A stretch of DNA of 64,000 nucleotides from Amphiura filiformis (GCF_039555335.1 NC_092646.1:22318258-22382257); one strand, 5' to 3'; positions 23,601-32,684 are shown, numbered from the stretch's first letter. The notes: generated by a model from the letters alone, not told the origin. Made by a program: numbers and translations.

Positions 23601-26600
23601 AGATGTTGGATGCCCTACCCTGACGAACAGATGGTAGTACCCTCAAGGGGAAAGGAATATTTACCAGCCCATGATGTATTTTAAAGAACATTGTACTCTG
23701 GTTGAGCAGACATCTGGTAGCTAGGGAGTCCCACTCAAGGCGTTGCAGCATCTGTGTAACACTAGCCTTTCTTTCATAATTGTTGCAGGTGGGGTAGATG
23801 CAGGTACCTGGCTAGGGTGTGGTTTATCAGTGACAGAAGATAGGGCAAAGTCAAAATCTCCAAAGATATCTAGGTTGAATGGCATGATGCCTGCCTTCGC
23901 GAACCCACTAATAATGTTTCTAGGTGTTACAACATCTGTCCAGAATCCTGACATTACAGCAGGGATATCGTAAATCGTCATTGATTTACCTTGATTGTTT
24001 CTCATCCAATTACTCTGTAGTCTGGATGCCCTTTCCTTTAATGGCCCAAATACAGACAGATCTAGTGGCTACAATTTGTGGGAGAAATGGGGTGGTAAGG
24101 ACAGCATAATAATGCCATTTGCTTTGGCAAAGTTACGTTCACCGTTAAGAGAATCGTTTGACCAATTGCAGAGCCAGCTGCACATAATGTAACAAGTACA
24201 CTGCTTTTCCCGGAAGTCAGAGATCCGACCTGTTTTTTTCCCCGCAGGTTGCCACAACTTTTTGTGGCTTCTTCACTGTTGTCACGCCAGTTTCGTCTGC
24301 GTTCCATATATTCAGTGCTTCAAATTAGTACTTGTCAAGTACAATGTTTAGTTGTGAAAAGAATTCGGTTACATTTGTTTTGTTGAAGGCTGTTGCCCTG
24401 CCGATGCTAGTTGCTTCAGGTCTTCTGATTGACAAAGATTTGTGTCTTTTCAAAAACACTGCAAACCAATTAGGATCTGCACATTCATTTTTAGCCCAAA
24501 TAGGAGGAGTTGCAATTTTGAACTTAATAGCGCACCGAGAGGCAAGCTTTTGGTCTTAGTCCTAAATAAATATTAGCTGGGTTTTTTTGACATAATCTGC
24601 TAGTTTCAGTTCCTGGTCTGGTGTAAAAACAGTCCGTGGGGCATACCCAACTCTGATGTTGCTAGCTGACATTTTGTGTTGAGGTAGTTTGTTAACTTTA
24701 TGTATGTTTGCTCTTAATGTTGTTCTTGGGATTTCAAATTCTGCCGCTGTCTTTCATGTGCCGTCATCAGTGGACAGATAATGGTCGATAGCCTCCTTCA
24801 CCTTCTCTGGAGCAATCTTACCCTGAACTGTTTTCCTTACATACTCTCGCATCTTGGAAAAGAGAGGCAGCTACAGATAGCTCTTCATCTATTAAAAGTA
24901 GGTCTAATAATGCATGGCAGGCCTGTATGACGCCCACTGCGACAAAGTTCAACAGATAACTGCAATTTTGCTGTTTTGAATTAGAGACTAAACTGTGAAT
25001 TGCTCAAGCATTGTTCAATAATAATCAATGTTAGTGTTGGTGTGTAAAATACCATAGGCCTGGTCAATTAACTTGTTTTGTCATCAGTGGCGGTGCCACG
25101 GGGGGAGGGGGGAACTCTTTCCGCCCTTCCCCGTGTTGACCCCAGTAAAAACCACAAATTATGACAATTTCCACTTTTTGCAGCTATTTTGCACAAAATT
25201 TGTTGATTTGGCCCCTGAAATTCACTAACCCCCCCCATCCCCGAAAAATTCCTGGCACCGCCACTGTTTGTCATGGTTTTTTATTATTTATTTAATTTTA
25301 TTCTTATGTAACCTGGGTGATAATATACGTTGGGGTAAGTCTGCCCGACAGTCTGGGTTAAGTCCGACCTAGGGGGAACTTGCCCCTTCACATACAGGGC
25401 ACACATGACCCAACGGCACTTTTTTATTTACCTCGTGGTATGCCTACTAAATACAAAATATCAATCTTTTAATATCACAATGTTTTGGGCAAATCTCTCA
25501 CATTTCGAATTAATATACAAACGAAAACCGTCTCTGTAATGTCTTGAGATTATAACAATATTACTAATTCAAAAAAAGTAAACCTAGGTGACTTCGAATC
25601 GTTTTTTGACTATAATTTCTGTGACAAGATGTCTCGGACTGTCTTGTTTTCTTGAGTACTTGGGTGTGACATGCGCCAGCTAATTACATTATCATGTTAC
25701 TTTCTTAGCAATCACAAGATCATAAACACAGGTTGGGCTGACTTTTTTTTTCTTTATTAGAAAAGTATGGTGCGCCATTGTCAGTTACGTCTCCCGACTA
25801 CTCCATCTGGTAGGCTATTCCAAATGTGAACTGCAGTGTGGATGAAGGTCCTGTCAGTAGATATTGTTCTAGAAACTGGTACTGTGAGAGCATGGCAAGG
25901 CATGGACAAGCTGGAGTGGGTAGCTCTTCTGACTACAAATGGCTTTGGTAGCAGTGCCTTCAGATCTAGTGGGCACAAGCTGGTGTGCATTTTGTAGAGA
26001 ACTGTTGTTGCAGCAACTTGACATCTTTGATGGAGAGATGTGATGTTCAGCTCTGTAATCGCTTCCTCTGTCAACTGTGACTCCCAGGATCTCCAGCTCC
26101 TCCTCAGCCAGTTTGGTGATACCAAACAGAAGATCTAGCTTGGTTGGATTCCTATTTCTTGATATTGTCATTGCCTAAAATTTTATGCCTCAAAGATCAC
26201 CTTCCATCTGTCTGCCCAGATCCTCAATTTTTCCAGGACTCTATTTAGGCTAACAGTAACGGCTTCAGGGTCTCGAGATGTAATCTCGCAAAACAAGGTG
26301 GAATCATTTGCGTAGAGGTATAGCTGGTTTTCACACTCATCACCCAGGTTATCAATGAAGACAGAGAATAAAAGTGGGCCCAATATTGACCCCTGGGAAA
26401 CTGATGCATGCCCGAGGGCAAACAGTCTCTAGTCTTCCCAAACCCAGAATAGGCTGACTATGCTTGAATTTTGCAGATTTTTGCAGGATAATTTATTCTC
26501 TGGATCTGCCAGTGTTTACTGGGTGTCAAACATATTAAAAGCCAAATGTAGAGCTCCTTACATTAGAAGCTGCCAGCAGTAAGTACTTTCAAAGCCCACC

Positions 26601-27297
26601 TGATAATCAAATGTTCTACATCAATTGCCGGCCTGTTGAATAATATATTGTTGTACAATAACATGTTGTACATTAAGTGTATACAAAGTATTGTTGGTCG
26701 AAGCAGCCAAAAAATAAATTGATTTTCATTATCTGAATCAATATATTATTGAAAAATAACATTTTGGTGTTTTGCAAAAGTTCATTCTACAAATGGCATA
26801 CTTTGAAAACTTGCTAAGAACTTATTGTTGTTAATGAGTTACGTACATTTTACAAAAGTGTTGTTGTTTCAGCCCACTTTACAACATAACTCAAGAACCA
26901 CAGGACCTAGAAAAGTATATCTGTGATATTTGAATTCTTCTACATGCTCGCTATGAATTGAGCAATGCAATTTTTGCTAAAGCTCACTACCATTCGCAAG
27001 ATGCTGTGAACTGAGTATTATTTTGCTGCTTCAACCAACAATACATCGTATACCCTTAATTGCCGGCCTGTTGACTAATATAATTCATTCAATGATTACA
27101 ATATATTTATTTTATAAATAGACCATCAATAAAATGTGTTCAGATGTGAATTTTTTGCAAAAGCTCCATTTTAACAAAAATATCTTCTCAAATTTTTTCT
27201 CTCTTTTCTGCAGGATAAAGGCAAGAAAGTGTTGGTGAAAGGAGAAACTAAAGAGTCAGCAGCTGTGTACAAATGGCAACCTGCAAGGAAAAGGTAA
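8652..27297 (+). CDS. UTP11: UTP11, U3 snoRNA-associated protein 11 (SSU processome), seven exons; first exon not found
   Basis: Spliced gene for the UTP11 family, a nucleolar component of the small-subunit processome that binds U3 snoRNP and is needed for 18S rRNA processing. Exons are 8652-8713, 9655-9757, 11367-11480, 12745-12841, 15869-16014, 17622-17732 and 27214-27297. Each is bounded by AG and GT and the phases match throughout. Diagnostic residues are HLGLLEKKKDYRLRAK, then DYHKKQDTLKKLKQKA with NPDEFYFKM, then NKHIFFMDTKKE, then RRKKYKELTQRIDRERELN, and a basic end WQPARKR before TAA. About 238 residues are accounted for. Animal UTP11 is about 250, so one short 5' exon (the usual Met plus basic start) is missing, most likely upstream of the window. 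Exon 3 could use GTACAT at 9758 or the better donor GTAAGG six bases later, adding two residues. No paralogue or premature stop is seen. Confidence 0.93.
8714..9654. other. UTP11 intron, no other gene
   Basis: Non-coding intron. A stretch at 9160-9560 is rich in GCCC/GGCA words, looks like an old repeat, and has no domain in any frame. Confidence 0.5.
10011..10660. mobile_element. 650-bp foldback MITE with TTAA target duplication
   Basis: TTAA flanks the unit at 10007-10010 and 10661-10664. Termini are GGGATTTGGAATGAGCG and the complement of CGCTCATACCCCACCCC. The two halves are inverted copies of one another along almost their whole length (for example GACAGTATTTTTTGTGGGAC against GTCCCACAATAAATACTGTC). 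A second copy lies at 34805-35468. The TTAA duplication suggests piggyBac-type mobilisation. Confidence 0.75.
10755..10832. repeat. Solo half of the CTTCCACA foldback MITE
   Basis: Contains ACACCCCCTATGGAAGACAT and CACACAGGGAGTGTGAATTT, the left half of the family consensus seen more completely at 17757-17965 and 18697-18875. Confidence 0.65.
11925..12390. mobile_element. CTTCCACA MITE interrupted by a second TIR element
   Basis: The outer MITE starts with TTAAAATCCATACACCCTAT near 11935 and ends with GGGGGTGTATGGATTTCAAC near 12378. Its right arm is split by a unit at about 12078-12355. The inner unit's ends are GTCTTAGCCAG...CACCCGTCTTTA and GACGGGTGG...CTGGCTAAGAC, clear terminal inverted repeats. 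The insertion is therefore nested and younger than the host MITE. Confidence 0.65.
13241..13282 (-). ncRNA. Candidate hammerhead ribozyme core in the Penelope pLTR
   Basis: Read on the minus strand the order is CTGATGA, T, the hairpin GCTTTTC-loop-GAAAAGC, then GAAAC, C, GTC. That is the hammerhead core with a 7-bp stem II and a minimal stem III. One extra U sits between the CUGAUGA box and stem II, and the stem I pairing I can draw is only two base pairs, so activity is doubtful. Hammerheads with short stem III are known from Penelope-like pLTRs. Confidence 0.45.
13529..14158 (+). pseudogene. Penelope-like GIY-YIG endonuclease C-terminal region
   Basis: The frame runs KGLVVIPYVEGLAEKANRIF, RKLLVHPKDK, YEIPCTNCNHTYVGETGRKF and ends with ESIWIRRRGPNVMNRDEGAHYLSH-type sequence. 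This is the conserved tail of Penelope-like proteins: the linker, then the GIY-YIG nuclease (here the Y..HTYVGETGR version) with its Cys pair CxxC. A stop at about 13819 and a frame change near 13900 break it. It would have cut target DNA for retrotransposition. It lies inside UTP11 intron 5 and is unrelated to that gene. Confidence 0.85.
14312..14496. repeat. Tandem duplication of about 91 bp
   Basis: Two adjacent copies begin TACGGATT(T/C)GGACCGTC and end TGTACTTCTGATATCATTACG, at about 14314-14404 and 14402-14493. They differ mainly in the length of an A or T run. No function is apparent. Confidence 0.8.
14497..15640. other. UTP11 intron 5, remainder
   Basis: No exon or transposon protein is recognised. 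Short open frames on the minus strand near 15358-15651 have no motif I can name. Confidence 0.4.
15643..15745. repeat. Right half of the CTTCCACA MITE
   Basis: Contains GTGAAATTCACACTCCCTTTG, then GGTCATGTCTTCCATAGGAT and GGATTTCAACTG, the family right arm. Confidence 0.65.
16387..16429. repeat. Perfect hairpin, 18-bp arms
   Basis: AAAGGGACTATTAGTG is followed after a short loop by CACTAATAGTCCCTTT. With so short a loop it is a strong cruciform or RNA hairpin former, most likely a tiny MITE in UTP11 intron 6. Confidence 0.75.
17214..17497. mobile_element. TIR element (about 284 bp)
   Basis: ATGTGACCTGCTACCACAAA at the left end pairs with TCGTCGTAGCAGGTCACAT at the right, and the arms continue inward through AAGTTGGTAGT/ACTACCAACTT. 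A relative spans about 39408-39990 with ACAAGTTGG/CAACTTG-type inner blocks. No coding sequence. Confidence 0.65.
17757..17972. mobile_element. CTTCCACA foldback MITE
   Basis: Nearly complete copy. CCAGTTGAAAT..ACACCCCCTATGG opens it and GGGGTGTATGGATTTCAATTG closes it, with GGAAGACATGACC and its complement inside. It lies just after UTP11 exon 7 and before any functional splice site, so it is intronic. Confidence 0.75.
18180..18640. repeat. Inverted-repeat unit around AAGACAGAGATAAA
   Basis: TATAATGAAAGACAGAGATAAA near 18250 is matched by TTTATCTCTGTCTTTCATTATA near 18605, about 350 bases apart. It probably marks the ends of an old MITE; the centre shows no coding signal. Confidence 0.55.
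18697..18960. mobile_element. CTTCCACA MITE with extra right-arm copy
   Basis: A complete copy (18705-18875) is followed by another right-arm end (GGGGTGTATGAATTTCAACTG near 18925-18945), so an additional partial unit is attached. Confidence 0.65.
19344..19691. mobile_element. 348-bp piggyBac-like MITE (TTAA)
   Basis: The left end is TTAA then GGGGGTACTACACCCC. The right end is GGGTGTAGTACCCC then TTAT, a one-base decay of TTAA. The inner arms AGTAGTTGTAGTCCTTGCCCC and its complement are also inverted. An almost identical copy at 49614-49961 has exact TTAA on both sides. Confidence 0.8.
19836..20590 (-). mobile_element. LINE reverse-transcriptase 3' fragment
   Basis: On the minus strand, EEVKDFKYLGLWVRSTEHQ (about 20470) leads into AMAWKTCNKLNNIWKSSLPR and ILLYGCETWTITKK (about 20260). 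These are the C-terminal LINE motifs that follow the FADD block. The downstream part to 19836 reads KGTKGCPKKTFVDLLQ, as in LINE tails, with stops. The catalytic domain is absent. It lies in UTP11 intron 7. Confidence 0.8.
20965..21032. repeat. GGGACATCTGGAA minisatellite
   Basis: Four imperfect copies of GGACAT(C/T)TGGA(A/G) lie head to tail. No function is seen. Confidence 0.6.
21222..21451. repeat. 230-bp long palindrome (foldback MITE)
   Basis: TTGCCTAAGTCATTTTTACA at the left end is the complement of TGTAAAAATGACTTAGGCAA at the right. The arms match inward through AATCAAATTTCCAGCCGCAT, and the centre carries a smaller GTGGAATAC/GTATTCCAC palindrome. The right end abuts the tail of the neighbouring LINE. 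Confidence 0.85.
21452..22558 (-). mobile_element. LINE 3' fragment (CR1/L2-like) with AAGTTGAATCT tail
   Basis: The minus strand encodes ISNWLKSNKLSLNTDKSEFM, then CKHLGVIIDDTLTWNQQID, LPHLEYCNVVWG and IQNRAARIICG, the post-catalytic region of CR1/L2-type reverse transcriptases. It is open for 225 codons (21806-22483) before a frame loss. The 3' end is two copies of AAGTTGAATCT, a typical microsatellite tail. It is 5'-truncated at 22558, inside the TIR-bounded composite. Confidence 0.85.
22744..22988. mobile_element. hAT-type MITE with 8-bp target duplication
   Basis: Termini are CAGGGTTGCCAAA and TTTTGGCAACCCTG. The flanks are CTAGTGCA before and CTAGTGCC after, an 8-bp duplication with one mismatch. 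Internal repeats of GGGCGACTTTT are present. It sits in the 3' part of the pogo relic. Confidence 0.8.
22997..23290 (-). repeat. Tandem PLAEVN coding repeats (57-60 bp units)
   Basis: Three units of about 60, 57 and 36 bp begin CTCAGCCAAAGG(A/G) on the plus strand at 23141, 23201 and 23258. On the minus strand they encode PLAEVN(R/V)xSS-type repeats, Ser and Asn rich and likely unstructured. They stay open for 92 codons, which is notable beside the heavily broken transposase. Confidence 0.6.
23380..23760 (-). mobile_element. LINE reverse-transcriptase C-terminal fragment inserted in the pogo relic
   Basis: The minus-strand frame reads RLEWDSLATRCLLNQSTMFF, KIHHGLVNIPFP and TIPVWNRLPSPVVSS, the common C-terminal end of LINE ORF2 proteins. 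It interrupts the transposase C-terminus, so it is the younger insertion. Confidence 0.8.
25085..25266. mobile_element. hAT-type MITE, exact 8-bp TSD
   Basis: TIRs CAGTGGCGGTGCCA and TGGCACCGCCACTG bound the 182-bp unit, and TTTGTCAT is found on both sides (25077-25084 and 25267-25274). Confidence 0.9.
25781..26410 (-). mobile_element. LINE reverse-transcriptase fragment, catalytic YADD mutated
   Basis: The minus strand gives VSQGSILGPLLFSVFIDNL, then YANDSTLF where YADDSTLF is expected. It then jumps, with an internal deletion, to SRNRNPTKLDLLFGITKL, ELEILGVTVD and the C-terminal HIWNSLPDGVV. The Asp to Asn change and the deletion mean it is dead. It lies in UTP11 intron 7. Confidence 0.85.
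26677..27055. mobile_element. TTAA-flanked MITE
   Basis: TTAA at 26673 and 27056 bounds a unit whose ends are GTGTATACAAAGTATTGTTGGT and its complement near 27025-27055. Arms continue through GAAGCAGC/GCTGCTTC. The target word AATTGCCGGCCTGTTGA recurs at 26622 and 27059, so the neighbourhood was itself duplicated. Confidence 0.7.
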
Positions 27298-27900
27298 CAC
27301 AAACTGTGGGATTCCTATTTTGAGACTTTTGAATGTGACCAGTTTCAGCAGCATCGATTTATAAGCAGTTGTACATTTGCCATTCATTGAAGTCACTATT
27401 GACACATACCCAAGTCGGCAGCTATATACAAATGGCAACCTGCTAGGAAAAGGTAACACCAACAGTGGGATTCCTCCAGGACTTTGTGCCTATAGTGGGA
27501 CTTCTGAATATCATCATAATGATCAGTTTAAACATCATTAGTTTACAAGCAATAGTACATTTGCCATTCATGGAAGTCACTATTACACACAAAAGAGTCC
27601 CTACAGAACGTTGTGCCTATAATGGGACTTTTTGATATCGTCTTGGTGACCAGTTTCAACATCATCGATTTACCAGCAATAACTAGTACAGTTGTCATTC
27701 ATTGAGTTCAGTATTGTCACACGAAAAAGTCAGGAATTGTACATGTACCATCGTCACACTGAAGAAATCAGCAGCTGTATACAAATGGCAATCTGCTAGG
27801 GAAAGGTAACAATTCTGGGATTCCTTCAGATTCAGAACTTTATGCCTATAATGAGACTTCTGAATGTATTCAAATACATATTTAGTTTGATCAGCTCATA
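27298..27900 (+). repeat. Tandem partial copies of the UTP11 terminal exon and 3' flank
   Basis: The end of the last exon (GTACAAATGGCAACC through AGGAAAAGGTAACAC) recurs as degenerate copies at 27424-27460 and 27777-27812, each keeping the TAA. The 3' flank unit (GGACTTNTGAATAT...CATTTGCCATTCATTGAAG) recurs about four times between 27310 and 27850. Only the first copy is joined to an acceptor with a good polypyrimidine tract. Confidence 0.75.
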
Positions 27901-28815
27901 ATCGGCTTATAACATCATAGATTAATATCAATATATTTTATTTCAAGAATTGTTTTGTGATATCTCGCCAGAAGCATCACAAATTATTTATTAAGTCCTA
28001 TACTTTATCTACTTTCTGTAACACATAAAATATAGACCGGGCAAGTCAGCTTAAACACTCTTAACAAGGGCCTACTTTTCGTCGCAGTGGTAAAAGCCTA
28101 ACAAATCCCGCCGATTACAAGCTGATCAAACTATATAACATTTTCTTAAAGCTGGGAATTAATAAGATAGATCAGAATTGTTTGCTTCAACAAGGGGGCT
28201 TGAAACTATAGCGCCACTTAGTCTACATAGTAGACCATTTTAATTTATCATCCCTCTGACCATGGAAAATCCACCAATCCTGTTCTGATCCAACAGCTAG
28301 CTATCCATGAGAAAAATGGTCTACTATATTTAGAATATGAACTATGCACTCTAATACTAGGTATGATGCCACCTCATTAAAATACAGCCTTGGTTGTTTA
28401 TGCACAGACCCTGTGGCTTATGTTACCTGACCCAGATATAGAGCTACCACATGGGTAGTGGGTTGGGTTAATGGATTGGAGATGAAAGAGGTTGAGTCTA
28501 TGTGTTAAGATATGGTGGGTCACAAGGTCATTTTCCAATTAATTAGAGCAGTCCCTTTTTTCTCTGGGCAGGGCAATCACTGGGGATGTATTGTGTTTTA
28601 TGCATGGAAACTTTGATACAATTGTATGAATTGTTTAAAAAGGGAATGCAGAGCAGTCTACTCGGCACTCTCTACACAGAGAATACCTACACTGTCATAC
28701 CAACAGTGGTACTGTACTCCCCTGGTACTGCACAGTACCAGCCAAGTACCTTTGCAACAGTGTACCTGTGCAGGCAGCCCCAGTAGGAAATCTGGTAGTG
28801 TATATCACTCTTGTC
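27900..28815. other. No gene seen
   Basis: AT-rich intergenic DNA without a recognisable exon or transposon end. Short GGTACTG/CAGTACC words near 28700-28745 are imperfectly repeated. Confidence 0.4.
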
Positions 28816-28816
28816 A

Positions 28817-28962
28817 AAAATCGAGGGTTTAGTGCAACAAAGCCCTATTGGCAATAGCTGCCCTATAGACAATTTGACAATTTCTGCATTCTAAATTGTA
28901 CACATAGGACACCTGGCAGCTATTGCAGATAAGCCTTTGTTGCAGTACACCCTCATTATAAT
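28817..28962. mobile_element. Foldback MITE, 'GCAACAAAG' family
   Basis: GTTTAGTGCAACAAAG...CAATAGCTGCCC mirrors GGCAGCTATTGC...CTTTGTTGCAGTACACC. Relatives lie at 55919-56060, 60690-60835 and within the three GPCR 5' blocks (near 40120, 44770, 53050). Confidence 0.65.
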
Positions 28963-29313
28963 GTATGTCAAGTACCATTACACTCATTTAATATTTGTAT
29001 CATGTTGTTGATCGTGTGGACTTTGAACTAGCACACTCGCAACCACTGAATACAGAAAAATGCAATCTGGACAAGACACCCATATTTACTTTCACATTAT
29101 TAGCCCATTAGTCAAAGGTTGTTATGAATTATGACTTTCCCGGGTATGAGTTAACTTGTGGTTGTCATGAGTCGAGCATGGTTGCCATGTTGAGAAAATT
29201 CAATTAACTGACACAATGTTAACATTAGTACATTTTACCCTATCAACCATTAAACAAGCAGCCGGTGCTATAAGTGATCACATGATGAGTTCTAAAATGA
29301 CACACACTTCTTA

Positions 29314-30416
29314 GGGCGTGTTCTCACTACAGACATGGGGTGTCGTACCTAGGTCCGAATCCACATACAAGTGGACTCAGTCCACATTGATTTCGCGTTC
29401 TCACTAACACCAAAATGCTGATGTAGGATCGACTCCACTTACCCGGATGTTACAATAACAAGCACTTCAATGCATGACCATGACGTCACAAATTCTGTTG
29501 CAATGCATGTTTTGAGCCGAACTCACAGCACAAATCAAACTTTACTATAGACTATCAATTTTGAAAGATCATGTTTTATTTCCAGGACCCCTGATATATT
29601 TCTTCAATCTATGGATATGTTATTTTGTGATATATGTATTTGGAAAGATCTGAAATAAACAGCTCTAAAAACTGTTACTTTATATTAGGCCTATACGCGT
29701 AAAACAAGAGAAATACATCGGGTTGTTATTTCTGTTTATTTCACACGCAACACAACCTCTAAATCACCATCAAAAATACTATTTTTGATAAACTCAGTCT
29801 AGCAAAATGTACACCTCAAAAACGAATATTACACCTGAATATCTTTTTGTACTATCCTGTAAAGCCCAATGTCGTTTTGTTTAATTCTGAAACTGGATAA
29901 AATCTGTATCTTGACGCGATACCATTGTTTTCACACTGCACGAGAAGCATGATGCTCATCAAACTACGGCATGCAAGCATCTCGAACGAATCCCCTCGAC
30001 TTTTCCGCATAAAAAATAAATGTTGTAAATTACAATGAAATAAAGCCTGTATAAATTTGTTCTATAATACCAGCTATGAATTTTTAAGTTGAAAATGCAT
30101 ATGTTTAAATTTTATTATGGAAAATTATATAATGCAGACATGTATTATAGGCCTATAGTATAACGACGGCCATCAAGGTTGTGCATACTGTGATTTCCGG
30201 TATAAGTGGATCGAGTCCACTTGTAAACACGTTCTCACTATGCTGTTTGATACCACGTCCTAGGTACGAGACTACCTCAATGAGGTGGTCTCGATGCTAC
30301 ATCCTGGATGTAGGATCGAGACCACTTATTTCGCGTTCTCACTATGCTTGGAAGTGGACTCGATGTAGGATCGAGTCCATGTCCTGGTATCAAACAGGCA
30401 TAGTGAGAACGCGCCC
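29314..30416. mobile_element. 1.1-kb non-autonomous element with 3-bp TTA target site (PIF/Harbinger-like)
   Basis: TIR GGGCGTGTTCTCACTA at 29314 matches TAGTGAGAACGCGCCC at 30401-30416, flanked by TTA on both sides. Subterminal zones carry many copies of GATGTAGGATCGAGTCCAC in both orientations and CGCGTTCTCACTATGC. No transposase frame is present. The assignment rests on TSD length and TIR flavour. Confidence 0.7.
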
Positions 30417-30478
30417 TTACTTGTTACTTACACTATTTGGGGAATTGATGATTCAATACCGTAAAAATTCGTTAATAA

Positions 30479-30844
30479 GCATATCGTCGGCCGTATCACA
30501 CACTGACGTATTTGCAAAATATGCATTTCGAGAAAAGCAAATTTGAAGGTTATGGATATTCATTTGCTGCATAGTCTTGATTGAAACATATTGTTGATTA
30601 AAACCTGGTTAAAAGCAATGCAAATAATATCATATTTGCAATGAAATTCATTTGTCACTATCAGAGCATAACTTATTCTGCAAAAAAATCAATATTGAAA
30701 AAAACTATGTCGTTCAAATATGTCACTACATGTGAAACAGTTGTGCAAATACGTCACTATGTGAAAAGGACAAAATAGTAATTTTACCTTGCAATGACAA
30801 AGTCGTGCAAATACGTCACTATGTGATACAGCCGACGATATGTG
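30479..30844. mobile_element. TIR element with TACGTCACTATG repeats
   Basis: GCATATCGTCGGCCGTATCA and TGATACAGCCGACGATATGT are terminal inverted repeats. Inside are three copies near GCAAATACGTCACTATGTGA. Its tips match those at 21198 and 59664. Confidence 0.7.
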
Positions 30845-30850
30845 CTTACA

Positions 30851-31014
30851 ACGAGTTGCTTGGACAAGAACTAATTTTTAGGTTAGTTTGTTAAACTTTT
30901 TCACTTTATTCTTTTCATTTACAAATATCTGTGTTGCCGATATTTGTTAATTAAAAGAAAAAAATGAAAAAGTTTGACGAACTAACCTAAAAATTAGTTC
31001 GTCCAAGCAACTCG
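30851..31014. repeat. 164-bp foldback palindrome
   Basis: Left arm CGAGTTGCTTGGACAAGAAC and right arm GTTCGTCCAAGCAACTCG; pairing continues through CTAATTTTTAGGTTAG and AACTTTTTCA. No coding sequence. Confidence 0.8.
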
Positions 31015-31915
31015 TCAATAGGCACATGCTTATTTTAAAAAATTATGTTAGTAGCTTTTAATAGCAGATCTGACATCTTGGTAGCAAGTCTATTGCTTGT
31101 GGACACTGTGTTATTAGAAAGAAGTGTCAACAAGCTTGTTCATTATTATTTCAACAACTTTTCCTATACCTTTGTACAGGAGCCAAACGTAGTTAATCGG
31201 TGTGAATCCACACTTTTCCAGTACTATGCGAACGGAAGCACACATACATTTTACACATTTAACTAATTCTGTAATTTTATTGCTGATATCAATAGAGAAA
31301 CCACCAATCTTTGTGTAAAGTTGAGTGGCAATGACTATAATAGACATGTATCCCTCATGAAATAATTCTGTGAATTAGACATACAATCTTTAGCTGGTGT
31401 TTATTGTTGAAAGGGATTCAATTTTGTTCCAGCATTGTTCGTCACTATTTAAACATTGGTGAAAAACGGTGAAACATGAAGTATACTAGGGCCAGTATTT
31501 AGTTGGACATTTTGTGTCCGGATTGCACATGTCCCCAATGTGATGTATCCAGCGTACGAATAGTAGTGGTGGTGGATTCCGGGGATGGAGTCTGTGCTAT
31601 TTGAAGAAAAGAGGTTGAGGTAGTTTAAAAGGGCATTCGTGATCCACAGCATCATCCCCCCACTTTTCTCAAAAAAGTTGAAATTTTTATATCACTGGAA
31701 ACCTCTGGCTACATAATGTTTATGTACAAAAAATTTCTTGCAAATTAATTCGCTTAGCGAAGATATCGTGAAATTTGTATTTGTCTATGGAGCAGTATAA
31801 TACACATAATCATGCATAACTCACAAACGTAAAATCAGAATCAACTGAAATTTTGGGAATAACCTTTTTTCTTGGATATCTACTGAGGATGCTAGAATCA
31901 TATGAAATACTCCTT
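31015..31915. other. No gene seen
   Basis: Short opposing frames at 31045-31347 lack any recognisable motif and overlap one another; no splice support. Confidence 0.4.
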
Positions 31916-31919
31916 TAAA

Positions 31920-32102
31920 CGGTATGGCAAAAATGGAAGACATGACCTTAATCTCCCACACATTATTTACATGGGGTGTAAATTTCAAATGGAGTCACCC
32001 ATTCAGGTAATGCCATTTGAAATTCACACTCCATGTGTGAAAGATTATTAGGTCATGTCTTCCATAGGGGTGTGTATGGATATCAACTGGAATAGCCCAT
32101 TG
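31920..32102. mobile_element. CTTCCACA foldback MITE
   Basis: Nearly full copy with ATGGAAGACATGACCTTAAT at the left, TTTGAAATTCACACTCCATG centrally and GGTCATGTCTTCCATAGGGG at the right. Confidence 0.75.
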
Positions 32103-32684
32103 TGTTGCAACAATGAAAAAAAGAACAAAGCCCTTCCCATAATAATCATTTAAGCAGCAGCTGAGAAATTGGGATCAAAGAACAGAAACATCAAGCCCTT
32201 ATACTACCCCTTATTTCCATAGAAGCGGGCAATTTCAATCATCCTATATGAGTGTAAACAGGCCAGGTGATAAGAAAAGATCATTTTCCACAGCCAATAG
32301 TTTGATCCTTACTAACATTTTTAATATTTTCAATTATGCATATATATAGTTGTAATTTGCAAACAGGCAAAGAATATCATAATAAAGAGCATGATAAACC
32401 TATAAAAAAATTGCAATGTTGATTTATTTGGTAATATCATTAATGAGTAAATTGCTTCCCCTTCCCCCTCCCCACCCTAGAGTTCATTAATCATTCAAAC
32501 AAGAAGAAAATGAACTATTATTTGCTTTCAATTAAAGCAATGTGTGATTTCCATAAAGAATAGATTCTTACTTCCACAAAATGTTAGTTTTCACTATCAC
32601 ATATGTCTCCTGTTAATTTTGAGCCAAACAAATGACTTAATTCTTTTCAATTTCACCACCCTAGTTTAGCTTAAAAACTATCTT

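Larger units (their letters stand above)
22989..24890 (-). pseudogene. pogo/Tigger-like DDE transposase relic
   Basis: On the minus strand the order is as expected for pogo-group proteins. An N-terminal HTH lies at about 24860-24690 (KTAAEFEIPRTTLR). A CENP-B-type HTH lies at about 24560-24370 (NWFAVFLKRHKSLSIRRPEA). The first catalytic Asp block is NADETGVTT near 24300, followed by VATCG, CAAGSAIGQTI and the C-terminal SGFAKAGIMPFNLDIF near 23900. Stops and frame changes are frequent. The part after 23762 is cut by a LINE fragment, and beyond it is a stretch of PLAEVN repeats. A working enzyme would cut and paste its own TIRs at TA; none were identified. Confidence 0.85.
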
